Below, piece by piece: positions 8,040 through 18,400 of a stretch of DNA of 64,000 bases (position 1 is the stretch's first letter; every line of letters begins with the position of its first letter). The position numbers and the translations under genes were made by a program. The stretch is from contig OZ037842.1 of the NCBI GenBank assembly GCA_964035575.1, forward strand, positions 744,001 through 808,000, read 5' to 3'. Below the pieces are notes generated by a model, which searched no databases, was not told the origin of the DNA, and saw nothing but the letters and a program-made list of their open reading frames with translations. Source of the stretch: Rhynchopus sp. YZ270_cl-10. Its lineage: Eukaryota > Euglenozoa > Diplonemea > Diplonemida > Diplonemidae.

Positions 8040-8549
8040 TTACTTCTTCGGGGAGGACTTTGCGGGGGAGCCCTTCGACTTCTTCGGGGAACCCTTCGAC
8101 TTCTTGCCCTTCTTTCCACCCTTCTTCCCCTTCGACTTCTTCGTCACGCTGCCAGAGGACTTCTTCCTGTACTTCTTGTCAGTCGCCTTAAGCGCATCGT
8201 GCACTCCTCCACCGACACCTCCACCCGCAATCGTCACGTTCGACAGAAGGTCGCCAAGGTCCTTGTCCTCACGCACGGCAACGCAGATGTGGCGGGGCTT
8301 GATCTGGTGTTGCTTCTTGTTCTTTGCCTTCTTCCCCGACGTCGCTGCCTTCGCAGACACGTTCAGAAGCTCGCCTGTGCAGTACTGCAGCACAGATGTC
8401 AGGAACACTGCGGCAGTGGGGCTCACACGCTTTGCGTACCTTCCCTTCTTCAGTGCACTGCCCACACGTCCCACAGGGAAGGTCAGACCAGACATCTCAG
8501 ACAGAGACACAGACGGTCCCCTCTTCACTCCCTTCTTTGCGCCGACCAT
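8040..8549 (-). CDS. H2A: Histone H2A, divergent with SPKK-type tail (unit 2)
   Basis: Second 169-residue H2A copy, identical in protein to unit 1 (see there for domains). The first bases upstream of the ATG are also identical (about 30 nt), after which the flanks diverge and the CAGATA motif has changed to CAGCTATTC. Confidence 0.93.
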   Translation of the reverse strand: MVGAKKGVKRGPSVSLSEMSGLTFPVGRVGSALKKGRYAKRVSPTAAVFLTSVLQYCTGELLNVSAKAATSGKKAKNKKQHQIKPRHICVAVREDKDLGDLLSNVTIAGGGVGGGVHDALKATDKKYRKKSSGSVTKKSKGKKGGKKGKKSKGSPKKSKGSPAKSSPKK

Positions 8550-8776
8550 TGTTTGTCTTTTGGGTGTTGGTGTTAGAATAGCTGCAAGCAAAAAAGGGGG
8601 ATGTGGTTTGGGATGCGCGGTGGTTGGTAGGTTGGTGGAATAACAAACGAAGCCAAACAAGCCCCTATTTTCTTTGTTATTCTGTTGTTTTCACAAAAAG
8701 ACGGCGGCAGTACCACCCACGCCCCGTGTATGAAACAGGGGCCGTGTCTGAACAAGCAATATCAAATCACCAAATC

Positions 8777-8806
8777 ATCAGGTCACATCACATCACATCA
8801 CCTGAT
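8777..8806 (-). terminator. H2B (unit 2) 3' hairpin
   Basis: ATCAGGT (8777-8783) pairs with ACCTGAT (8800-8806) around three CACAT units, directly 3' of the H2B stop. It differs from unit 1 by one compensated base pair and one loop repeat. Confidence 0.6.
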
Positions 8807-9277
8807 TCACTTCCTCGGGGAACCCTTCTTCGCCGGGGATCCCTTGCCCTTCTTGCCCTTCGCCTTCAGGGCCTTCGCGTACTTGGCCACGGCAGCAACT
8901 CCCGCAGACAGGGCGTGCGACGCCATCTCGTCGGGGAAGTGCATCTTCACACCCGCCACAATGGCACCGCTGCGCAGCGTCTTCTGGCCCGCAAAGTGGT
9001 TTGCACGACCCGCCTCCTCCGCAATGCGCTCAAACAGGTCCACCACGAACGAGTTCACAATCCCCATCCCACGCGACGTGATCGCAACAGAGCTCTTCTT
9101 CCCCGCCTTCGTCGACGCCTTCACTCCGAAGGTCTTCGTCATCAGCTTGTGCACGTAGGTCGAGTAGCTCTTGTAGTTCGGCTTCCTGATCCTCTTCCCG
9201 TTCTTGTCCAACTTCGGGCCTCTCTTTGCTCCTGTGGACTTCTTTGCTCCCGAGGACTTCTGTGGCGATGGTGTCAT
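8807..9277 (-). CDS. H2B: Histone H2B, divergent (unit 2)
   Basis: Second 156-residue H2B copy. The protein is identical to unit 1; I see only a few silent differences (for example near 9008 and 9050). First gene of unit 2 in transcription order. CAGATATT occurs at 9304-9311, about 27 nt before the ATG. Confidence 0.93.
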   Translation of the reverse strand: MTPSPQKSSGAKKSTGAKRGPKLDKNGKRIRKPNYKSYSTYVHKLMTKTFGVKASTKAGKKSSVAITSRGMGIVNSFVVDLFERIAEEAGRANHFAGQKTLRSGAIVAGVKMHFPDEMASHALSAGVAAVAKYAKALKAKGKKGKGSPAKKGSPRK

Positions 9278-9303
9278 TTTTGGGTTTTTTGGTGTGTTGA
9301 CAA

Positions 9304-9311
9304 AATATCTG
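9304..9311 (-). promoter_or_regulatory. CAGATATT motif upstream of H2B (unit 2)
   Basis: Same motif and distance as at the other histone genes. It marks the right-hand edge of the recognisable histone cluster. Confidence 0.45.
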
Positions 9312-11404
9312 TGATGGGTGTGAGACCAGAAATTCTAAATTTTGCACACTCCACGTCAACCCCTGCGTGTACACTTGGACTTCATCCAATAACCTTCACT
9401 CCGCGATGAGCCTTTTACATCGTACTTCACCACCCTTTGGCAATTATTTGAGTACTTCACAACGTTACCACCGTTGTACCACAACGAGTTGCCACGGCAT
9501 CAAACAGAAGCTGAACGTGCAAGCAAATAAAAAGGAGGGTATGTCTTTTTTCTTGTCTTACCCTGGGGGGGCTTTTTTTTTTTTTTTTGCGAGTAGCCAT
9601 TCAAAGAATACATTTGTGGTATTATTCTTGAGTGCTACGAGAAAAGTAAACGAAGTCCGTGGCTACGCGTATCATAACCATGTCATGACAACATGATGAT
9701 GCAAGCTGGGGCTACAACGTATTTTTCAAGGCTTTTTTGAACGTATGTGCCAAGGCACTTTTTGGAGGATGGAAAAAGGGTTTTTAACAAAAGTAAGGTC
9801 GGTTGAAACCTATCTTGAGGGCCCGCCCCTTCCCTCAAGGAATAACGCAAGCGATATGGTTCTTTCAATTATTTAGAACTGGTGCAGTCTTTGTTCTGAG
9901 CACCAGAAACAGAAAAAAACCCCTCATCAAGCGATTTTGTGAACAGGGGGGGGCAGAGTTTACGTTAGCAAAAAAACAAAAACAAAAAAAAAATAGTTGC
10001 AGTCCAACGTCTGCCGAGAGACAAAACGTTTTTTTTTAGTTTCAATTGCAGAACCACACCGAGAGTTGGAGAGACGGGGAGTTTTTTTTTTTCCTTTTGA
10101 AAACTTTGGTTGTATTAGTGTAGACACCCGAGTGACCTCCACAGGAGAGGATTCGCACGTTTTGTACCCCACCACTCCCCGCCATAATGACAACATCCAT
10201 TTGGACAACGCGTTTGAGTCGAAGCTGGGGTAGGAGAGACAGAAAGAGAAAGAAAAAAGAAAAAATTGTTTCATATACTAACTATTCTACTGAATAGATG
10301 GTATAATAGGGTGCACTACCCACAAGAAAAAAGAAAGAAAAAAAAACAGATGCACATCACAGAAGATTTGCACATCCTTGAAGGGAGCCCTCAGGGAGGG
10401 AGGAAAATTCGCAGGTTCGCATTTTTTACAGAGAAAAGAGAAAAATTGAGAGTTGAAGAATAGGCCTTTTGCTGCGCATCTGTCTGGAAGAAAAAAAATG
10501 TGTCGTTGTCGTTCCCCCTCACCCCCTTTGTTGTAGTTTGATGCGTTGACGCTTCCACTACACCTATCTCATGATGGGTGAACGACGTGACACTTTCCGC
10601 TCACAAAGTAGTGTGCGTAAAAAGAAGAAGAGAAAAAAAAAAAAAAGACAGCGGTTCTGCAAGACTGCTGAAAGGTGCAAACACCTTACCGGAGACGGGA
10701 GACCGATGCAGGCATTGGCTATTTTTTATCTTATTTTTTTTGATTGACAACGTGTAGTCACCTTGCTTTTTTTCGCGCGATCTCCACACATTGTTAAATA
10801 CAGTAATACAACTTGGCGTCCAAAAAAGTTTGGCAGATTTGGGTAATTTGGCGACTTTTTTTTTGTCGCCAAACATATTTGGACTACTGCAACATGACCT
10901 ACAAAGCCCTTTCGTAACAGAGTGCAAAAGGGTGTATCACACCACATGGAGGTCCACACCCTCACCATTCCTTTGCAGACATTACGAATAAGCACTTAGT
11001 GGTCCCGAAACTACCTGCGAGCCTGGTGGTGACTCGCAAAAAGACAAACTGTTCTGTCGGGTGGAACATATTATTCGCATAACAGTGGGATGGAGAACGG
11101 GGATATTTTTTTTCTCTCCAAAAAAAAATAAAATATAATGGCAGAATAGTGTAGTTTGCCTCATTTGCAAATCTCTACTTTCTTTTGCATTGGTTTTTAT
11201 TGTTAGATTTTTTTTTTGAGGGAGGAATCTTCGTTCAGCTTTATTTTAGTTTATTGTTATTGAGTAACAGTTTCGCTCAAAAAAAAACCCCCCTTTTAAT
11301 TTTGTTGATTTCATTATTTCTTTTTAGATGTTTCAATACCAGCCCCCTTTTTTAATTTTTCTGCAACATTATGTACGGCGCTATATTGTAACACCCCCTC
11401 AACC
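9312..11404. other. Gene-free AT-rich interval
   Basis: I see no gene. The interval has many A or T homopolymers and two motifs of the dispersed short repeat families: AAGGTG-CAAA-CACCTT at 10672-10685, a perfect 6-bp hairpin related to the GCAAAC elements, and a TACAAAGCCCT type at about 10900. A TTTGAAAACTTTGGTTGTA block near 10096 recurs near 35972. Confidence 0.5.
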
Positions 11405-12298
11405 TCACGCTTCCGCCCCTCCATTAAACCGTGTTGTTGTACTCCCAAAGGCGATGAACCCACGAGGTGTGTTTACTGCCCTTTTGGGGTTGTCTCCAAA
11501 TCGCTTCACATTGTAGGTGCTTACCCCTGGTACTGCAGCGGCTTCTTTGTTCGTACGGAAGCGGGTGTCACGGTATTTTCCGAATTGGTGTTGGGGGGTG
11601 TCACGGTTGACAATTTTGATTTCATAATCACCTGGAGCGGGGCTGGGTTTGTTGAGGAGAGAATTCGCGAATCGGGACGACGAGGACGCGAACTGCGCGG
11701 ACATCTTCTTCTTCCCGCTGATCCTCTGTGCAAGCCCTTCTATGGTGTGGTTGCCGTTACTGTCGGTCCGGCTTGGGGTGTAACACCCTGGGCCCGGCTG
11801 CGTCGCCGCCAATGCATCACCTGGAGCACGAAACCTCGGAGTGCTAGTAAAAGTGGAGGTAGACCGTCCACTCCTTGCGCTCAATACACTTCCATTCACA
11901 ACAGATGAAGACGAATTAGAACGTCTGCTGCTCGCCGAATAGCTGCGACGGTCATTCGGGTCACCCTCCCCCGCCGCCCTCTTCACAGTAAACCTCTGAG
12001 AGCTGCTCCTAAAACAGCTCCGACTTCCTCCATGCACCAAAGTACTCTCCGGGGCAACAAACCCACATCCACTGACACGGCTCTCCTTAAAACGGTTGGT
12101 TGTCGACATAAAGTTGTTTCCGGTTACCTCAGACTTCTGACACCATTGCTTTTGTCCCATCAGGGTAGGCCCCTCCGCGCACAAACTTCTCTTTCCCGGA
12201 AGAGTCTTCCGGACCGACCCTGGTGGAAACGATGGTTCTGTGTTCGCGGATCTGCTGCTCACCGCGGTGCCAGCGCTTGCGGAACGCTGTGAAGCCAT
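11405..12298 (-). CDS. STPG / SHIPPO-repeat flagellar microtubule protein
   Basis: A 297-residue basic, Ser-rich protein with several sperm-tail PG-rich (STPG, SHIPPO) repeats: PGPGCYTPS (near residue 170), PAPGDYEIK (near 220) and VPGVSTYNV (near 257), each followed by a stretch ending in a Ser-rich Arg-Phe motif (SSSSRF, GSTTTRF). Proteins of this family bind the doublet microtubules of cilia and flagella, so it probably acts in the axoneme. The N-terminal 130 residues are low-complexity Ser/Arg. Single exon, ATG at 12296-12298. About 130 nt upstream lies a 48-bp block also found upstream of the small membrane-protein gene at 38 kb. Confidence 0.75.
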   Translation of the reverse strand: MASQRSASAGTAVSSRSANTEPSFPPGSVRKTLPGKRSLCAEGPTLMGQKQWCQKSEVTGNNFMSTTNRFKESRVSGCGFVAPESTLVHGGSRSCFRSSSQRFTVKRAAGEGDPNDRRSYSASSRRSNSSSSVVNGSVLSARSGRSTSTFTSTPRFRAPGDALAATQPGPGCYTPSRTDSNGNHTIEGLAQRISGKKKMSAQFASSSSRFANSLLNKPSPAPGDYEIKIVNRDTPQHQFGKYRDTRFRTNKEAAAVPGVSTYNVKRFGDNPKRAVNTPRGFIAFGSTTTRFNGGAEA

Positions 12299-12431
12299 AG
12301 GTTTGAAAAGGAGGGAAGGAGTGTGTGGGGTACTGTAAAGGGATGGGTGGAAGTGTGGTTTTAGGGTTTGGGGTTGAGGAGAAGCAGAGAAGGGGGTGTG
12401 GTGGTGGGAATAAAATTCAAAAGAGCTTAAA

Positions 12432-12479
12432 CAGATGAAAGCACAAATACCCTACGGACAACAGAAAGGTGTAAAAAAG
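12432..12479. repeat. 48-bp block shared with 38432-38479
   Basis: About 90 percent identical direct repeat containing CGGACAACAGAAAGGTG. Both copies lie upstream of a minus-strand gene (about 130 nt and 325 nt before the ATG). It may be a regulatory segment or a fragment of a mobile element. Confidence 0.5.
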
Positions 12480-12700
12480 GGGGGTGGAGGCATGGGAAAG
12501 GAAGGAGAAGCATTTTTTTTGGTTTATGAAGTTTTTTTTTGTTGTTTTTTTGTTTTTTTTTTTGCTTTTTGTTTTGTTTTTTGGGATGTTCTCTTTTCCA
12601 AAAAGAAATAAAAAATGGGGGGGAGAGAAATAATCTACGAGGAGGGGAGGGGAAATGGGTGGGGAGATCAAGAGGAATTGGGAGGAATAAAAGAAACGTT

Positions 12701-12732
12701 TAGGATGAACCTGCCAGGCGGTTAGTCACCTA
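12701..12732 (+). repeat. Dispersed hairpin family A
   Basis: TAGGATGA and TCACCTA frame an inner stem ACC/GGT. Same layout as the other family A copies but with a different inner stem. Confidence 0.45.
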
Positions 12733-12816
12733 GGGGGAATGGTTGGAAGTGCAAACGTCACTAGGGACGGATACGACCTCTTTTTCTTTTTCGTTTTTAT
12801 CCCTTTTTCACAATAA

Positions 12817-12913
12817 CCACCTGATTTTTTACCCCGTGTAAAGCGAGTATAGGACCGATAAGGGCCGTATAGGACTGTATACGCACCTATACGCGGGGTA
12901 AAAAATCAGGTGG
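12817..12913. mobile_element. 97-bp foldback (MITE-like) element
   Basis: Perfect 20-bp terminal inverted repeats beginning CCACCTGA and continuing through a T run to ACCCCG. The flanks AATAA/AATAA could be a short target duplication. The interior repeats TATAGGAC/GTATAGG motifs. No coding capacity. A partial end-like sequence occurs at 34098-34113. Confidence 0.65.
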
Positions 12914-13427
12914 AATAAAAACAGAACAATACAAAATAGTAGGATCGGTAGGTAAGTAAAGTTGTTTCGTTGATTGCACAATCCTCCTGTTTGAAGGATG
13001 ATTGGCGACCGTACCCGGTAATACTATTTCTCCTTTGAAATAAGCTTCGTAGGAAAAAGAAAAAGAAAAATGTAAGCACCAAATGAAATACCCTGGGTCA
13101 AAAAATCCAGGGGTGTCGAGGTTCACAAAGGAAATAAGAGAAGATTTTTTGTTAGATGAACCTAAGCCTACTTCTCAGTGCTAAAAAAAAAAATCCTTTT
13201 CACAACTTTTGCAAAAAGTTGTGCAAAGTTGCAACGGAACCCCCTTTCCCCTCTGAATAGCTCCATGCATACACCCAATATTATTTTTTTTTTTTTGAAA
13301 AATATGAAAAAAGACGACAAACAATGCCATGCACAAATTGCAACTTTCGGTAGGTTGGGTTCACTACCAAGCCTCTCGTGTCTAGTCATCTTCAAAAAAT
13401 AAGTGAAGGGGTGTGGCTGACTACCCC

Positions 13428-13569
13428 AAAATAGCAGAAAGTAGCAGAAAGTAGCACAAAATAGTACCTCCTTCAGCCGCACCAAAAAATACAGATGCCC
13501 AGAATAGCAGAAAATAGCAGAAAGTAGCACAAAATAGCAGAAAATAGCACCCCCTTTCAGCCACACCAT
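13428..13569. repeat. Degenerate AGCAGAAARTAGC tandem repeat
   Basis: Two blocks of roughly 60-70 bp, each made of repeated TAGCAGAAA and TAGCACAAA units and each ending in a CTTTCAGCC-ACACC-like tail. Origin unknown. Confidence 0.6.
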
Positions 13570-13680
13570 GAAGGGTTTTTTTTTTGTTGTGCATCCATAC
13601 TTCTTGGGATACACCCGATAAGTACAAAATAAAGTTGTAGCGGTATACCTCATGTCCACAGACCTTCTTGATCAAGAAAA

Positions 13681-13716
13681 CATGAATGCATGTGCCTCTC
13701 GTGCACACACATCTTT
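13681..13716 (+). repeat. Dispersed hairpin family A
   Basis: Inner stem ATGTGC/GCACAC around CTCTCGT, with GATG-like and ACATC flanks. TGTGC/GCACA type of stem. Confidence 0.5.
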
Positions 13717-13987
13717 AAAAGGAGGAGAACTGCGACTACATACTGTCATTAGCAATCAAATAAATCTGTTGCCGACTTTAACAAAAAATATAAATAAAAA
13801 AATGCTTTGCCAAATAGTCTTTCAGAAAAGACAGTAAAAAAGGAGCGAAGAGGAGAACACGGGGGAAGGAGGGGTGAAGGGGAGGGTGACAGTAGGAAGT
13901 CTCTATTCCATGACTGTCTCTGGTTGAGTGGAATCGTCGCTCAAGGTTTTTTTTTTGGAAGAGAAAAAAAAAAAACATAATAAGTTG

Positions 13988-14016
13988 TTCCTAAGCCTCT
14001 CGTGCTAAGTCACCTT
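13988..14016 (+). repeat. Dispersed hairpin family A
   Basis: CCTAAGC-CTCTCGT-GCTAAG then TCACCTT. CTAAG-type stem with one mismatch. Confidence 0.45.
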
Positions 14017-14524
14017 GTTTTCTTGTGGCATCTTCCATTTTTTTCTTCCCTTTGTGGGATCGACAACTACCGTATCCAAAAAGATTATTTCATAAAAAAA
14101 AAACAAAAAAAAGGCAATTTCTGTACATAACACCACCCTAATACAGGATGTTTTACAGACGGGTTTATTCTTTTCTTTTCTAATTTGAAATATGGTCAGA
14201 CACCATACAAATGGTCTGCACGCAAATTTCTTTTTTTTTTTTTTGCGCCTTTCGTGCCCGGGTCATTCACACCCAGGCGCTCTACACAAAAAAAATGCAC
14301 CAATTTTTACATCGGTTAACAAACTTCTTTTCGTTGCCATCCATTATTTTGGAAAATCTATTCAGGGAAATAGCTTGGGTACTTTTGCTGGTTTCAAAAC
14401 CAGAACAAGCTGGTTTACTGGTTTGGGGAAAAATAAAAAAAAAATGTGGGATTTGGGATTCAGTTATTCGTCGCCCCGCGCCACTTTCTTACTCACAGAA
14501 GAGAAAGCCTCACACGTAAGCGAA

Positions 14525-14650
14525 CCCCTAAAAAGGGTTCATTGAGTGACTCTGTGGTGTAAAAAACTGCATATTTTGCACTATACCTAATTTTTTTCGC
14601 CTGCGGCGCCACTTTATATTATTTTTTTGCTCCGCAAAAAATAGAGTTTA
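14525..14650 (+). repeat. Dispersed repeat, inverted partner at 53280-53400
   Basis: Contains AAAGGGTTC, TGACTCTGTGGTGT, TCGCCTGCGGCGCC and TTTTTGCTCCGCAAAAAA in this order. The reverse complement of 53280-53400 has the same blocks in the same order at roughly 75 percent identity by eye. TTTTGCTCCGCAAAA is itself a hairpin. Confidence 0.55.
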
Positions 14651-15419
14651 CAATGTCGTAGGGAACCCCCTTGCATTTTGCGGCCACAAATGCAACTTGA
14701 CCAAAGCTGCAAAAAGTTGACCATTTTTTCAAAATGACCCACCGTTGTAACAGCTTCTGGAAGACGTATTGGCTTTGTACGGTTAGTGGAACGTAAGGTG
14801 CAAGACCAAGCGCCGTTAACACAGGATTATATTCCATTTTCTTTCTTGTCTCGCAAAATTTATCCTTTGCCTCTCCACTCTGCGGTTGGCAGGGAGGCGC
14901 GCGCGAAGCGCGCGACGACCGCTTTCAACCGGAGAAAAATTTTTCTAAACCAGCAAACCAGCAACATTTGAAAAGTGCACCTTTCAAGCTACTACCCTGA
15001 ATCTATTTCAGTGACTCCGCTAGGTACTAAAGTTCTGTTGATTGTCAACAGAACTTTTTGAAAATGGGGGAAAAAAAAAAAAAAAAAAAAGTTCTGCTGA
15101 GTGGTTCAGACCCGTTCTACCTGTCAAAAAAGCTCAGGAGAAGAAAATATGGAGAGGTGAGTGCTCAAACGTCCCAAAAAAGTCAAAATCGGGCGTTGGA
15201 AAAAAAAAAAAGTTGCGTACCGTGCGCCTGCGGCGCAAGCATGTACCCCACCACGTGGATCATCAACAGAACATTTTCAAAATCGGAAATCCTAGCGGAG
15301 AGCCTGATCTATTTGAAAAAAAAAAAAAAAAAAAAGGGGCACACACGTTTTGCTACACACTACCCGTTTTGTCCTTTGCTTCTCCCCTTTCCCACTTGTT
15401 TCTCCCCCTTGTGTGGGTC

Positions 15420-18400
15420 CTACCTGTCGCCTCCTAGTGGCGTGTCCTGGGCAGAGAGAAGGCCGTTGAGTAGTTCCTCTCTGGCGAAGTGCAGGTAGAG
15501 ACGTGTTTTCTTTTTGTTTTTCTTGTCCTTTTTGTTTTTATTTTCCTGTTGGTGAAAGATGGGCAGGTGGAGAGCCCAGATATGGGCTGTGGTGCTCCTG
15601 TGTGGAGCCTTGGATGCAGACGGGGGTAGGGTGAGTTGCAGCACCAGCAGCAGCATCAACAACAGCAGCAACAGCATCACTCGCGGCGGCAGCAGCTGCA
15701 GCAGCATCAACAACAGCAGCTGCAGAACCAACCGCAGCATCAACGGCAGCGGCAGCAGCAACTACAGCAGCTGCAGCAGCATCAACAACAGCAGCTGCAG
15801 AACCAACCGCAGCATCAACGGCAGCGGCAGCAGCAACTCCAGCAGCAGCATCAGTCGCGGCGGCAGCAGGTGCAACAGCAGCAGTGGCAGCAGCAATAGC
15901 GGCGGCAACAGCACCATCACCAACAGCTGCAGCGGCGCCAATCGCGGCGGCAGCAGAGGCAACAGCAACACATGTGGAGGCTACAACAGTAACAGCACTA
16001 GGAACTGTTATCATAGCAACCCACACCCCCCTCCCCCCCATAATAACCCCAAAAAGAGGCACTTGATGCCCAACCACATCAGTAGCTGCAACTGTGATAG
16101 CAGCAGAAATGAACCCCTTGGAGTCCTGGGAGGGGCCCCAGTATCACCCCGGCTGCGCAGTGAAGGGGAGGGAGGGGAAGGTGACGGAGGCAGCAGCAGC
16201 AACCACAACGAGGGCAATTGTAGCAGCAACCGTAGCAGCAACAGCAACAGCAGCTACAGACGCGGCAACAGTTCTGGTGATCCTAGTTGGGGTGGTGGGG
16301 GCTGCGGGAAGGGGCCCAGGGGATGGGTAAGCAGGGCAGGAACGTCGGCTCAACCCCTGATACTGTGGCGGCACTCCCAAGGGCTGGTGGCCATGATGGA
16401 CGAGATCCTGCAGTGGTTCCCCGTCACACAGACAATGTTACCGTCATACGAGCAGGTGGCCAGGTGGACCACAATTGTGGGGGCTATGTGGGTCTACGCG
16501 CTGGTCATGGCTGTGATGGTGTCAGGGCTGCTCTTCCCACCGAGGCGGCCCAGACGGTACCGCAGGCACTGGAGGAGACGCAGCCGGCGCTTCTTTCTCA
16601 TTTACAAGAGGAGTGCTGAGAGGTGGCAGAGCCGTAAGCAGGGGACAGTCCGAATGGAGCCAGGGGCGATGCGTGGGGGGGCAGATGACGGCAATGTACT
16701 GGGCAAGGCGGAGGTCGATGCGCTGCTAGAACGCAATGGAGGGAAGCGCATCGCCAACGACATGCAAGGGAACTGCATGTACGTCTCCCTCATGGGCAAG
16801 ATGGGCAGTTACCTGGACGTAGCCAACGAACGCAAAGAGCTGGCCAGGAGTGCGTTGACGACCGAGAAGAAGCGCGGCCTCAGAAGACACTTCGACACGG
16901 AGGCTGAATTCTCCACGTGGGTGGCAGGGGTGGAAGGAGACGCTTGGGGTGACCTGCTGACGCTACACCACATAGCCATGACATGGTCGTTGACGATCCT
17001 GGTTGTGCAGCCGGGGGCGTGCCCCATGGTGGTGGTGAACAGGGAACGCCAGTCGAAGAAGAAGACACAAAAGAAGAAGCCACGGGAGGTGAGGGTGATA
17101 TCGCTGATTGGGGAACACTACGAGCAGGTGCAGATGGACCCGGCACAGGCTTCCGCACTAGCCAATGCCGCCCCCATTGCAGAGCTCATCCCATCCCGGC
17201 TGGCGGTGTCTCCGATTCCCGGCATGACGAAGGACGCGACTTCTCCACTGGAAGGGGACTCCCCCCTCCTCTACTGCCCAGTACCGTGTTGCCAGGGAAG
17301 CCGGTTCCACCGGGACATCCCCTTATCCGGTCCAGGGCTACGCGCACATATCGCTGGCCACCTAGCAGAGGGAGACCACATTCCGCACGACACTCTGCGG
17401 AAGTTCGGCCTGGGTCAATGTGGTGTGTGTGACGGCATCCGAGCAGCGAAGAACGAGACGTGCCTGCAATGCTCGAGGCTGGTACAGGCGGTGCCACGCC
17501 CGTCACCCACCATCCGCACACCGGCGCAGGAAGTGGACGACCGCGACATGCCGGACTGGTATGAGATCGCGGCAGCACCCATCCCGACCCACGACACCGT
17601 GCCCAAAGCGATTGACCGGGCGGCGGCGGTGGAGTTCGCGAAGGTGTTGGAAGACGTAGCTGGCTGCAACGACGAGAACAGCTGGAAGAGGCTTTGCATG
17701 TTCGCAAAACTCGTGTTGTCCAGAAAACGGGGAGGTGCGAACATCAGCAAGAAGGTGGTGGCACAGCGGGAGGCGGAGGTGACGGAGTGGTCGCAGGGGG
17801 AAATTGCGGCGATGTGGTCTGCAGCGACTCGATCTCTTCCTGGGCGTGGGCCGGGCAAGGAGCGGAAGGAGCCGACGAAGGAGGAGAGGGAGAAAGCGTG
17901 TGTCACTGAAGTCCGGAACGGTAGGCTCGCAGCAGGGATGAGTCGTCTCCACAAAGGCGGTACTGCGCCCGTTACGATAGAGACGACAGCGAAGCTGAGG
18001 GCGAAGCACCCGGAGGAGGCCCCACAGGTGGCAAACACCACTGCGCACGTTGCCCTCGAACCCCTGAAGCCCATCGACGCCCTGAAGGCCATCAAGAGCA
18101 TGTCGAAGGGATCATCACCAGGCCCATTCGGTCTCAGGGGCGACCATTTGAAGGAATGGATGGTCAAACACCCTGACCTCAACCTCCTCCCCCTCATGAC
18201 GCTAGTCCTGGACCTATTGCGAAGAGGCCAGGCCCCACCTGAGGCAGCAGAATTTCTTGCCGGAGCCACGCTCGTCGCCCTGAAGAAAGGTGAAACGGAT
18301 GTCCGCCCCATATCTGCAGGCAACACACTTCGTCGGGTGGTGAGCAAGATTGAAGTGGGATCAGTCCGGACGCAGGCGCGGGACAAGCTTCTCCCTGGTC

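Larger units (their letters stand above)
12299..15420. other. Gene-free repeat-rich interval before the LINE
   Basis: No host gene is recognised. It holds a shared 48-bp block, a foldback element at 12817-12913, dispersed hairpins, a degenerate tandem repeat, and one copy of an inverted dispersed repeat, each listed separately. At 15029-15058 there is also a perfect 13-bp hairpin (AAAGTTCTGTTGA and its complement around a 3-base loop). Several pure A tracts of about 18-20 bases are present. Confidence 0.5.

Noticed and set aside
466-9277. Canonical metazoan histone mRNA stem-loop
   Set aside because: No match to the GGCYCTTTTMAGRGCC consensus 3' of any histone gene. The hairpins present are different.
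15538-16380. Antisense Ala/Val-rich and alternate-frame Gln-rich ORFs over the LINE N-terminus
   Set aside because: Shadows of the CAG/CAA repeats. The long frame carrying RT and endonuclease motifs is the real one.
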